64,000 nucleotides of DNA from CAKZML01 sp963823435 (GTDB lineage: Bacteria; Pseudomonadota; Gammaproteobacteria; Steroidobacterales; BM003), in assembly GCA_963823435.1 (NCBI GenBank), contig CAWGLN010000009.1, positions 62,001 to 126,000 of the forward strand, read 5' to 3'. The notes beneath the pieces are model-generated. The model worked only from the letters and a program-made list of their open reading frames with translations. It was not told the origin of the DNA and ran no database searches. Position numbers and translations under genes: made by a program. Positions 1 to 8,630 of this stretch are shown piece after piece (within the stretch, counting starts at the first letter, position 1; each line of letters opens with the position of its first letter).

Positions 1-360
1 AACGGTGCCTTCGGGCAGCGCGGGCAGTGTTGCGAAATGCACCTCATCAAGAGGAACGTCCATCACCTTGCCCGAATCAACATTATAGAAATGGTGATGC
101 GCATAGGTGCTTGAATCGTAAAACATCCGGGTCGGATCAACGTTCAATTCCCGGATCAGGCCGCGATCAACAAACAGGTTCAGCGTGTTGTACACGGTTG
201 CCTTCGATACCCTGTACCCCGCCTCGTGCACTTTGTTAAGTATCTCTTCCGCGCAAACATGCTGCGGCCTGCTTAACAGGATTTTCCCAACCTGCATACG
301 CTGAGAAGTTGGTGACACGCCTTTGGACCTGAGCAGGCTTTCCAGTTCTCGATCGTCCAT
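1..360 (-). CDS. Fur-family transcriptional regulator (C-terminus beyond the window edge)
   Basis: Metal- or heme-responsive DNA-binding repressor of the Fur superfamily. The 120 visible residues begin MDDRELESLLRSKGVSPTSQ and contain the Fur winged helix (SPTSQRMQVGKILL, then AEEILNKVHEAGYRVSKATV and YNTLNLFVDRGLIREL), followed by HHHFYNVDSGKV, the metal-binding hinge. The HHHFYN form is closer to Irr-like or atypical Fur paralogues than to classical Fur. The C-terminal dimerisation domain lies outside the window. The gene diverges from the pilin operon, with 223 bp between the starts. The ATG at 360 is the only start that gives the whole winged helix. Metal specificity cannot be assigned. 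Confidence 0.85.
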   Translation of the reverse strand, partial: MDDRELESLLRSKGVSPTSQRMQVGKILLSRPQHVCAEEILNKVHEAGYRVSKATVYNTLNLFVDRGLIRELNVDPTRMFYDSSTYAHHHFYNVDSGKVMDVPLDEVHFATLPALPEGTV

Positions 361-583
361 CTGTTTCTCCCCCAAACACGGCCCGCTCACCATGTGCGAA
401 CCCAGCCAGACTCTGACTCTGGTCTTGGACTCAGGCCAGTTCTCGCCTCTTTGGTCATTATGACCCTCGGTGTTTCGGGCGCAAGCCAAGATTGCCTCTT
501 CTGCGGTAAATACTGATTTCTCTACATATTCCCGTAATAATCGCATCGCCAGCCGGATACGCTGCGGTTCTAATGGCCGAGTG

Positions 584-1126
584 ATGTTTCCTTCTGATAA
601 AAGCCTTGTTCGGGTGCGTGGCTGGACCCTGCTGAACCTGCTTGTCAGCGTATGCATCGTGGCGATCCTCCTGTCACTGGCCCTACCCGCTTTTGACACC
701 CTTATGTGGAATCAGCGCAGGGTGGCGGCTAGCAACGACCTGGTCGCCTCGCTTCACCTGGCCCGCAGCGAGGCTATCAAGCGCGCCCAGCTGGTGGTGC
801 TTTGCCCGATGGGCGCGCCGGGCAGTTGCCTGGAGCGCACCGGGGAATGGCCTAATGGCTGGATGGTGTTTGTGAATCTCGACCAGGACTATCCACCGCG
901 GCGCGATCCGGGCGAACCGGTAGTACGGGAAAATCCGGCACCGCAAGGGGTGTCCGTCCAGGCCAACCGTGAGGCATTTGTCATGCGCCCGGTGGGTGTG
1001 CGCAGTACCAACGGCACGGTGAGCTTTTGTGACCCCGAAGACCGGCGCGCCGGGCGCGCCGTGGTGGTCAGCTATACCGGGCGCCCCAGGACCAGCGACC
1101 GGAACTTGCGCTGCTCAAGCCTCTGA
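584..1126 (+). CDS. GspH/FimT-family pseudopilin lacking Glu5
   Basis: Minor pseudopilin of the type IV pilus, processed by PilD and inserted in the inner membrane before priming pilus assembly. A short basic leader is followed by the prepilin site G|WTLLNLLVSVCIVAILL and a hydrophobic helix, then a FimT/GspH globular domain (NDLVASLHLARSEAIKRAQ, then VVLCP). Two signature residues are altered: mature residue 1 is Trp and residue 5 is Asn (AAC) instead of Glu, which is more than a one-base change from a Glu codon. ATG 584 is preferred because the frame further upstream shows no prepilin features; GTG 581 is possible. It is the first gene of a colinear minor-pilin operon. Confidence 0.8.
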   Translation: MFPSDKSLVRVRGWTLLNLLVSVCIVAILLSLALPAFDTLMWNQRRVAASNDLVASLHLARSEAIKRAQLVVLCPMGAPGSCLERTGEWPNGWMVFVNLDQDYPPRRDPGEPVVRENPAPQGVSVQANREAFVMRPVGVRSTNGTVSFCDPEDRRAGRAVVVSYTGRPRTSDRNLRCSSL

Positions 1127-1215
1127 AAAGACTGAAAACCGCCGCTCATCCGGACTACACTGCCGTTCATCGGAGAGTTCTTGGCATGGCACAACGGGCG
1201 CGGAGAATACAGCCT

Positions 1216-1822
1216 ATGAAAAAGCAACAGCAACGCGGCTTTACTCTTATCGAACTGATGACGGCCATTTTTGTCATGGCTATCGTGATCGGACTGGGAA
1301 TTCCCGCAATGACCGATTTCGTTCGTAACAGCCGCATGACCAGCACTGCCAACAATCTGTTGGCCGCCATGCACATGGCACGCAGCGCCGCGGTTTCACG
1401 CAGGGCGCCCACCATGGTTTGCCGTAGCGCCAATGCGATGGCATGCCACCCCCAGCTGCGGGGCCGGCACAGGTTGGATTGCCTATGTGGATAGCAATGA
1501 CACCGACGGTGACGGCATGCCTGATGGCAATGGCGCGCTGGACGCGGGTGAGGAAATTCTGCTGGCCAGCGAAGGCCCGCCCGACACCGTCACTATTACG
1601 ACAACCCCCGCCGGCAGCACATTTGTCGCCTACGCCAGCACGGGGTTTCTACGTGCCGTTGCCGGCACTGACTCAGCTACCGGTTTCGTGTTGTGTGATG
1701 TCCGCGGCAACGTGCTCACTTCCGGCGCAGGTTCAGCGGCCAGGGCCATCGTGATATCGCCTACCGGCAGGCCCCAGATCTTGCGCACCATCGCCGAAGT
1801 GACCGCCGCAGGAGGCTGCTAG
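1216..1822 (+). CDS. GspH/FimT-family pseudopilin (FimU-like), frame broken at a C run
   Basis: Minor pilin of the type IV pilus. ATG 1216 is preceded by GGAGAA and gives MKKQQQRGFTLIELMTAIFV, a canonical prepilin peptidase site with Glu5 and an N-terminal helix. The globular part continues NNLLAAMHMARSAAVSRRAP up to about codon 75. The frame then shifts by one at a five-C run (1449-1453). Dropping one C restores CHPSCGAGTGWIAYVDSND and the rest of the domain to the stop at 1822. The second half contains DTDGDGMPDGNGALDAGEE, a possible Ca-binding loop. Conserved sequence on both sides of a homopolymer points to a sequencing error rather than a decayed gene. Confidence 0.8.
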
Positions 1823-2297
1823 TGATTAATCAGAACCTCAACCGACGTTCGCGCTACCCATGGTTTTTCCCTGGTGGAAGTATTGGTCGCCTTACTGGTG
1901 ATCTCCATCGGCATGCTGGGTCTGGCGGCCCTGTACGTGGAAACCCTGAGGATGAATCGCACCGCTATTTTCCGCACCCAGGCCGTGAACCTGGCCTGCT
2001 GACATGGCCGAACGCATACGCGCCAACGCAGGCGCGGCCGCCGCCTACGCCGGTGCCGGGGCCGATTCTGGCTGTAACGAAAGCGGCGTGGCGGCGGTTG
2101 CCTGCACACCGATACAGATGGCTGCCCAGGACGTATTTGACTGGCAGCAAGCCACTGCCGGTCTGCTGCCAAACGGCAACGCGGCGTTGGCCTTCGTAGC
2201 CGGCGCCGGGACCCCCAACGTGTACACCCTGACCATCACCTGGACCGAGGTGAGCCAGGCCGACGCTCTGACATTTGTAATGACGGTGGAGGCATGA
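1822..2297 (+). CDS. pilV: type IV pilus minor pilin PilV (two frame breaks)
   Basis: Minor pilin of the PilVWX/FimU priming complex. GTG 1822 follows AGGAGG by six bases, within the end of the preceding pilin gene. Reading begins MINQNLNRRS, shifts by one before GFSLVEVLVALLVISIGMLG (prepilin site and helix), runs to about 1996, then shifts again at CTGGCCTGCTGAC into ADMAERIRANAGAAAAYAGA and the C-terminal domain. Both breaks equal one extra base. The motif NLA-ADMAERIRAN is characteristic of PilV. The stop overlaps the pilW start (ATGATG). The assignment rests on the motifs and on position between FimU-like and PilW. Confidence 0.8.
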
Positions 2298-3244
2298 TGT
2301 TGGCACATAACACAACGGACAGCCGCCAGCGGGGCGTGACCCTGATTGAATTGATGGTCGCATTAGTGATCGGCTCGATCCTGCTGATCGGCGCGATATC
2401 AGTCTTTAGCGACAGCCGCAGGATGTTCCGCACCAGCGAGACCATCGCACGGCTGCAGGAAAATGCCCGCTTCGCACTGGATACCATCGAGCCGGACATC
2501 CGCGCGGCGGCCTACTGGGGTCTGGCCAACGGCTATACCCTTATCGACGGCTCCGCGGTGGTGACCGATGCCATTCCGGCGGGCATGGGTGTGACCGGGG
2601 ATTGCGAGCAGAACTTTTCCCTGGATCTGAATGCTGCGGTCACCGGCGGCAACGATGCCTTTCCCTACGCCGACTGTGCGGTATATGGCAACGGCACGAC
2701 GGCCAACTCCGATGTACTGGTTGTGCGTCACGCCAGCAGAAACGCAGTGGCACTGACGGCCGGCCGCTTGCAGATCCAGGCCGATCGGGAAAAGGTCAGC
2801 GTATTTGCTGATGGCGTATTGCCCGCCGGTTTCGAGGTCGCCAGTTCCGAGACCCGCAACGTCGTCACCAACACCTATTATCTGAGCCAGGACTCGGTGC
2901 TGGGCGTGGGCATCCCTTCCCTGCGCCGCAAGGGCCTGGGCGCCGGCCCGGCGTTGGTGGACGATGAAATCATCCCGCATGTGCAGGATTTCCAGGTTCA
3001 GCTTGGCGCGGACACCACCGGCGACGGTGCTGCCAACATGTACGTGAATCCGGGCAACGCACCTGCCGGGGCCACGATCGTCGCGGTGCGTGTGTGGCTG
3101 CTGTTCCAGGCCGATCAGATCGACAGCAGCTTCGTCAACGGCCGCACCTACAACTTCGCCGGACAGGTGCGGGGTCCATTCAATGACAACATCCACAGGC
3201 TGCTGGTCTCCAAGACCATACAGCTGCGCAACACGAGGTTCTGA
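2294..3244 (+). CDS. pilW: type IV pilus assembly protein PilW
   Basis: Minor pilin of 316 residues. The prepilin site QRG|VTLIELMVALVIGSILLI is followed by a hydrophobic helix, then FSDSRRMFRTSETIARLQEN and ARFALDTIEPDIRAAAYWG, the segment typical of PilW. A large beta-rich C-terminal domain follows. Cys pairs in the middle (GDCEQ, YADCAVYG) could form a disulfide. The start ATG at 2294 overlaps the pilV stop and has GGTGGAGG just upstream. The gene is intact, unlike its neighbours pilV and pilY1. Confidence 0.9.
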   Translation: MMLAHNTTDSRQRGVTLIELMVALVIGSILLIGAISVFSDSRRMFRTSETIARLQENARFALDTIEPDIRAAAYWGLANGYTLIDGSAVVTDAIPAGMGVTGDCEQNFSLDLNAAVTGGNDAFPYADCAVYGNGTTANSDVLVVRHASRNAVALTAGRLQIQADREKVSVFADGVLPAGFEVASSETRNVVTNTYYLSQDSVLGVGIPSLRRKGLGAGPALVDDEIIPHVQDFQVQLGADTTGDGAANMYVNPGNAPAGATIVAVRVWLLFQADQIDSSFVNGRTYNFAGQVRGPFNDNIHRLLVSKTIQLRNTRF

Positions 3245-3246
3245 GC

Positions 3247-3714
3247 ATGACCTTCAAGCACCACAGGCAACATCACAGGCAAAGGGGAGCGGCGCTGGTC
3301 ATCGGCCTGATCCTGCTGTTGATCATGACCTTGCTGGGCGTGTCCGGGATGAACACGGCATCGCTGGAACTCATGATGACCAGTAACGAGCAGTTTTCCG
3401 AAAATGCCTTTCAGGCCTCGGAAGTAGGCATCGAACGGGTACTGGCCGCCGGCGGATTCACCACTACCGGTGGACCGGTGGTAGCCACTGGCAACGTGGG
3501 TGTTGGTGACAGCTTCACGGTGACCACGACCTTCGAGGTCCAGACCGGTGTCCCCCCAAGAGTGGGTTCGGCCTTCAGCCGTGGCATAGCCGGTGGCGGA
3601 TTTGCTGCCTATCACTTTGAAATAATGAGTCGGGGTGAATCCCAACGCAACGCGCTGGAGCAGCATACCCAGGGTCTGTACTTGATAGGCCCCAGCGGCG
3701 GCACGCGCTTCTAA
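3247..3714 (+). CDS. pilX: type IV pilus assembly protein PilX
   Basis: Minor pilin of 155 residues, starting two bases after the pilW stop. After a basic leader (KHHRQHHRQRG) comes the PilX-type helix AALVIGLILLLIMTLLGVSG, then MNTASLELMMTSNEQFSENA and FQASEVGIERVLAAGG, the N-terminal segment diagnostic of PilX. The C-terminal domain is short. Like other PilX proteins it lacks Glu5 in the helix. It should act with PilV, PilW, FimU and PilY1 at the pilus tip. Confidence 0.88.
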   Translation: MTFKHHRQHHRQRGAALVIGLILLLIMTLLGVSGMNTASLELMMTSNEQFSENAFQASEVGIERVLAAGGFTTTGGPVVATGNVGVGDSFTVTTTFEVQTGVPPRVGSAFSRGIAGGGFAAYHFEIMSRGESQRNALEQHTQGLYLIGPSGGTRF

Positions 3715-3733
3715 CACTTGTCGGAGAGAAATC

Positions 3734-4108
3734 ATGTTTATCCGCATCGCAATGTTTACCCTGGTACTGCTGCTCGGCCAGACGGCCCATGCCGCCCGAC
3801 CGATGACGACCCTTGAAAACTCCTACGAGCTGGATGCCTCGTCGCTCACGCTGCCGGCAGACGTGGGACGCTCGGTGTTCATACGCCCCTGCAATACCTG
3901 TCCCGGGCAGCGTCACACACTGGTTTCAAGCACCCGTTTCAAGGTAAACGGCAAGGAAGTCTCGCTTGCGGCCATGCGACAGGCCCTGGATGCCGAGCCT
4001 CGCGCCTTTGTCGGGGTCGCCTATTCGGAAAAGGACAAGAACCTGACCTGGGTAAGGCTTACGTCTGAGGAAGGCCGGGATTCCGGCAAGCAACCTTACA
4101 AGCAATAA
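3734..4108 (+). CDS. small exported protein with a CxxC motif in the pil operon
   Basis: Unrecognised protein of 124 residues with a Sec signal peptide (MFIRIAMFTLVLLLGQTAHA, predicted cleavage near AHA|AR). The mature part contains FIRPCNTCPGQRH, a CxxC that could bind metal or form a disulfide, and ends in a charged, Lys-rich tail. It lies between pilX and pilY1, with SD-like GGAGAG before ATG 3734. In Pseudomonas a small protein, PilY2, accompanies pilY1 but is encoded on its other side; I cannot show that this is its homologue. A periplasmic role in pilus or PilY1 biogenesis is inferred from position only. Confidence 0.7.
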   Translation: MFIRIAMFTLVLLLGQTAHAARPMTTLENSYELDASSLTLPADVGRSVFIRPCNTCPGQRHTLVSSTRFKVNGKEVSLAAMRQALDAEPRAFVGVAYSEKDKNLTWVRLTSEEGRDSGKQPYKQ

Positions 4109-4196
4109 CCTGGTATTGAATATGACCGGTAACGAACATAACGGACGCGCAACAAATCACGCGTCACATCTTGATAGGGCCATTGGAGGAGCTGTC

Positions 4197-7100
4197 ATGA
4201 AACTAGCCATGAAACAATTTGCGGTGGGCACTGCCACCACCCTGATGGCGCTGCTGTTCAGCTCTGTCGCCCTGGCCGATGACACCGAACTGTTCATTGG
4301 CAATTCCGCCGACCAGGATGCCGCCTACCCCAACCTGCTGTTTATTCTTGATAACTCGGGGAGTATGAGCGACGAGGTCAATACCAGCGCGGCCTACGAT
4401 CCAGCAGTGGTTTATGCCGGTGACTGCGACGCGGACAAGATCTTTTACCAAAGCGGCGGCATCAATAACCAGGGAGATGTGCCGGAACCACCCACTTGCG
4501 ACCGTGACAACTATATTACCGCGAGCGCACTGAAATGCGGCGCGGCGACGACTCCGCTTGCCGATCCGGGCTTCTATTCCGACCGTCTTACCCAATACGG
4601 TCCGGTAGAGGAGTGTACAGGTGGCAGGAGAAATCAGACCTGTACAACGGTCGATCAATGGCACGACCTGGATAACAATGAGCATGACCAGGCCGTCGAA
4701 TGTCGGGCCGACGAAGGCGACCACGGCGAAACCACAGGCTCAATCGACGTGTATGCGACCGACAACTCGGGCCCGTGGACCAGCACCCGCAATCGCAGAA
4801 TCAGCTGGAACGGTCGACGTACCTACACCCTGTTCAGCGCCAATTACATCAACTATTACTGGTCAGTAGGCGGCGGTCCCAGACCCAAGATCGACATCGT
4901 GAAGGAAGCGGCGGTCGACCTTGTCAACACCATGAATAACGTGAATGTCGGCTTGATGAATTTCGACAACGAAAACGGCGGTGACGTCATCGTCGAAATG
5001 GGCAACATCAGCACCAAGCGCGCTGACTTTGTTGCCCAGGTCAACGCCATGACAGCCAACGGTTGGACACCGCTGTCGGAGACCCTGTATGAGGCCGGCC
5101 AGTATTACATGGGCAGACAGGTCGATTGGGGCAACAATAACCGACGCAGCGTCGACGCATCGCGCGCGGTGCTGGGTGGCGGGTACCAGTCGCCGGTCGC
5201 CTTCGAATGCCAGAAGAATTTCATTATCCTGCTGACCGATGGTTATCCCAACAGAGATGGCGCCTCCAACGCCAAGATTCAGGCCCTTCCTGATTACAAC
5301 AACCTGGTCGGGGTCAACTGTTCGGCCGAGACGGTGATCGGGGCTGGTGTGGACGGATCAGGCGCCTGTCTGGACGATATGGCCCAATACCTGTTTGAAG
5401 CCGACATCTCACCCAGCCTTGACGGCAAGCAAAACGTGGTGACCTATACCATCGGCTTCGATATTGACTTCCCGCTGATTGCCGACACCGCCAGAAAGGG
5501 CGGCGGCAGCACCTATCCGGCCAATGACGCAAAATCACTGGCCACCGTGCTTACCACGATTGTTCGGGATATCCTCGACACGCAAACCAGCTTCGTGGCG
5601 CCCACGGTGTCGGTAAACGCGTTCAACCGGACCCAGACTCGGGATGACCTGTACGTCGCCCTGTTCAGCCCCTCGAATACCGAGGCCTGGCCGGGCAATA
5701 TCAAGAAATACCGGCTGGTGAATGGGCAAATTGTAGGCACAGGACCTGGCTACCTCCGTGGTTGATCCCAACACCGGGTTTATCAAGGACAACGTAACCA
5801 GTTTCTGGTCAACAACCACCGATGGCGCCGAAGTGCGACTCGGCGGGGCCGCCAGCAAACTCCCGACGCCGGCCAATCGTAAACTGCTGACCTCGCTGGG
5901 TGGCACTGCCCTGTCCAACGTCATCGGGTCCAACGATGCCCTGGTCACTCACCTGCAAACCCTTCCCGGGGTTACCGATGCCACGCATTGCACAGACCAT
6001 TATTGAGCATGCGCGCGGTGTCGATGTTAAAGATGAAAACCAGAATGGCGATCGCACCGATACCCGCTACTGGATGGGTGACCCCCTGCATGCAAAACCT
6101 GAAATGGTCACCTATGGTGGCACCGCGGCCACTCCGGACCCGGAGGACAACGTCCTGTACACTGCGTCCAACGACGGTTACCTGCATGCCATTGATCCGG
6201 CCACCGGCGAGGAAAAATGGGCATTCATTCCCTATGAAATGCTGGACATGCTGCCCTTTGTGTATCGAAACAACGCCGTTTCGGACCAGACTTATGGCAT
6301 CGACGGCAATATTCGTACCGTGGTTGTCGACATCAATAGTGACGGCATCGTCGATTCCGCAGCCGGTGACAAAGTGTACTTGTACTTTGGGCTACGCCGC
6401 GGCGGCTACAGCTATTACGGCCTCGACATCACCAACAAGGATGCACCGAGCCTGATGTGGACCCAGAACCAGGGCGGTCTTCCCGGTCTGGGCGAAAGCT
6501 GGTCAACACCCACACCGATCAGGGTGTCTATCAGTGGCGCCGCGCAAAACGCGCGAAAACTGGCGCTGGTCTTTGGCGCCGGTTACGACACACGCCAGGA
6601 TAACAACGACTATGCCGCAGACGCATTTGGCGCCGGTATCTTCATCATCGACGGCCTGAGCGGAAACCTCCTGTGGTCAGCGGCTGCCAGCGGTGCCAAC
6701 TTCAACTCGGCAAAGATGACCAATTCCATCGTTGCCGACGTGAGGGCCCTGGACATCACCAATGATGGCCTGACCGACCGCCTGTATGCATCCGACCTGG
6801 GTGGACAGGTATGGCGCTTCGATCTGACTAACGGTCAGTCTGCAGCCAACTTTGCCACCGGTGGCGTAATCGCCACGCTTGGCGGCGCGGCCGACAATAA
6901 CACGATAGAAAATAACCGGCGTTTCTACTATGCACCGGATGCGGCCCTGGTCACCACGCGCTACGGCCGATTCATGCATGTCGGCATCGGCTCGGGATAC
7001 CGCGCCCACCCGCTGGACACAGAAACCGAAGACCGTTTCTATGCGATACGCGACTATTATCCTTTCGCCAGAATGACCCAGGCCCAATTCGACAGCCTGA

Positions 7101-7586
7101 CGCCGCTTACGGATGCCGACATACAGGATGTGACCGACGATGTCGCACCCAACCTCGCTCCGAATGCTGCCGGCTGGAGAATCGAGCTGCGTCTGGATGG
7201 TTGGGTAGGCGAAAAGGTGCTTGTCAGAATCACGCACCTTCGCGGACACGGTGTACTTCACGACCTTCACGCCCGGGGCCAATACCAACCCCTGTCAGCC
7301 GGGTGCGGGTCTGAACAAACTGTATGCGGTGAACGTGGTGGACGGCAGCCCGGTGAATAACCTGGACGGCGTTGGCCAGGACGAGGACCTGACCGTGGAC
7401 GACCGCGTCCGCAGCCTGGCCCAGGGTGGCATCGCACCGGAAATCGTCTTCCTGTTCCCGGATCCGAAGTCCTGCACCAGTGGCGATTGCCAGGCAGTGT
7501 ATGGTTTCGTGGGTCTTGAAGGCATCGGCGACCTGAGTCTGCCCCCGTATGTGAGAACTTACTGGGAACAGGCAGGTAGCGAGTAG
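4197..7586 (+). CDS. pilY1: PilY1-type pilus tip adhesin (three frame breaks)
   Basis: Large exported tip protein controlling pilus retraction, adhesion and mechanosensing. ATG 4197 follows GGAGGA and opens a signal peptide (MKLAMKQFAVGTATTLMALL, ending near ALA|DD). A von Willebrand A domain begins at LLFILDNSGSMSDE (MIDAS DxSGS, about nt 4350). The C-terminal beta-propeller has the Ca-binding loop DINSDGIVDSAAGD (nt 6329-6373) and the family motif DITNDGLTDRLYASDLGGQV. The frame shifts by one near 5733-5758, 5985-6005 and 7215-7240, each equal to one extra base, and conserved PilY1 sequence continues across each. The reconstructed protein is about 1,130 residues. The breaks are best read as sequence errors. 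Confidence 0.88.
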
Positions 7587-7635
7587 ACTACAGGGGCGGC
7601 CTGTACCAGGCCGCCCCGTTACGGAGTTCTGAGCA

Positions 7636-8046
7636 ATGAAAAGCAGACAGCACGGCATCACCCTGATTGAGCTGATGATAGTGGTGGCCATCGTGGCCAT
7701 CATGGCCTCAATCGCCATACCCGCCTACGGACGTTACGTGATGCGGGCCAATCGCGTCGACGGCACCGCCGCCTTGCTGCGTCTTGCGGCCGCCCAGGAA
7801 CGCTTCTACTTGCAGAACAATACCTATGCCGCCACGCCGGCGGCCCTGGGAATCAACGGGACGGAAAATGGTTTTTACGCCCTGGCCGTCAATGGGGCCA
7901 GCGCGGCAGGCTATACCGCCACCGCTACCGCACAAGGCAGACAGGCTGATGATGATGACTGCGATGTGTTCTCGATCAACCAGCTGGGGCAACGCACATC
8001 GACGGGTGGCGGATCCGACACCAGCGCCATTTGCTGGCGACGCTGA
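7636..8046 (+). CDS. pilE: type IV pilin PilE-like minor pilin
   Basis: Pilin of 136 residues: MKSRQHG|ITLIELMIVVAIVAIMASI with Glu5, then IPAYGRYVMRANRVDGTAAL LRLAAAQERFYL, the PilE-type alpha segment with the QERFYLQNNTYA motif. The C-terminal disulfide region contains DDDCDVFSINQLGQ and a Cys near the end (AICWRR). It is the last gene of the pil operon, 49 bp after pilY1, and is followed by a strong hairpin terminator. The position matches pilE in Pseudomonas. Confidence 0.88.
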   Translation: MKSRQHGITLIELMIVVAIVAIMASIAIPAYGRYVMRANRVDGTAALLRLAAAQERFYLQNNTYAATPAALGINGTENGFYALAVNGASAAGYTATATAQGRQADDDDCDVFSINQLGQRTSTGGGSDTSAICWRR

Positions 8047-8076
8047 TACGCACTACGCACTACTGAAAGTTTGAAG

Positions 8077-8102
8077 GCCGGCGGTTACTCGCCGGCTTTT
8101 TC
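8077..8102 (+). terminator. rho-independent terminator of the pil operon, overlapping the lspA 3' end
   Basis: GCCGGCG (8077-8083) pairs with CGCCGGC (8090-8096) around a six-base loop and is followed by a T-rich run (TTTTTCTTTTT). It lies 30 bp after pilE. The convergent lspA gene ends inside it (stop at 8085-8087). Confidence 0.8.
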
Positions 8103-8630
8103 TTTTTCCCCTGCCCCTTCCTTCTCCTGGTCCTTGTCCGGATGAGATCCAAACAACATATCCAGGATCAGGAAAAATGCACCCACGGAAATAGCACTGT
8201 CGGCGACATTGAAGGCGGGGAAGAACCACTGCTGCTGGTAATGCACGCTGATGAAATCCACCACGTAACCGTGGTTAACGCGATCGATTACATTGCCCAG
8301 TGCGCCACCCACGATCAGGGACAGACCACAGGCCAGGATGCCCTGGCCCGAGCGCGGCAGACTACGCAACCAGAAAAGCACTCCGACGCTTACCGCCACA
8401 CCCAGGGTAATGAAAAACCAGCGTTGCCAACCGCCGGCCTGGGCGAGAAAACTGAACGCTGCCCCGGTATTGTGCAGCCGGGTTATTCCCAGCCAGGACA
8501 ACAGCTCAATGCGCTGAAACAATTCGAAGTGATTAACCAGCCACCACTTGCTAAGCTGATCCAGCACAATCACCGCCGCAGCCAGCCATAACCATCTTGT
8601 TGCGCCCACGTGACCCTTTAACTTGATCAT
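8085..8630 (-). CDS. lspA: lipoprotein signal peptidase (signal peptidase II)
   Basis: Inner-membrane aspartyl protease that cleaves signal peptides of diacylglyceryl-modified prolipoproteins. The 181 residues have four membrane segments. The catalytic aspartates are in GGALGNVIDRVNHG and FPAFNVADSAISVG. The N-terminal VLDQLSKWWL motif is also present. The C-terminal tail is unusually long and charged (HPDKDQEKEGAGEKEKAGE). The start overlaps the ileS stop by four bases (ATGA), the usual ileS-lspA coupling. Confidence 0.95.
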   Translation of the reverse strand: MIKLKGHVGATRWLWLAAAVIVLDQLSKWWLVNHFELFQRIELLSWLGITRLHNTGAAFSFLAQAGGWQRWFFITLGVAVSVGVLFWLRSLPRSGQGILACGLSLIVGGALGNVIDRVNHGYVVDFISVHYQQQWFFPAFNVADSAISVGAFFLILDMLFGSHPDKDQEKEGAGEKEKAGE

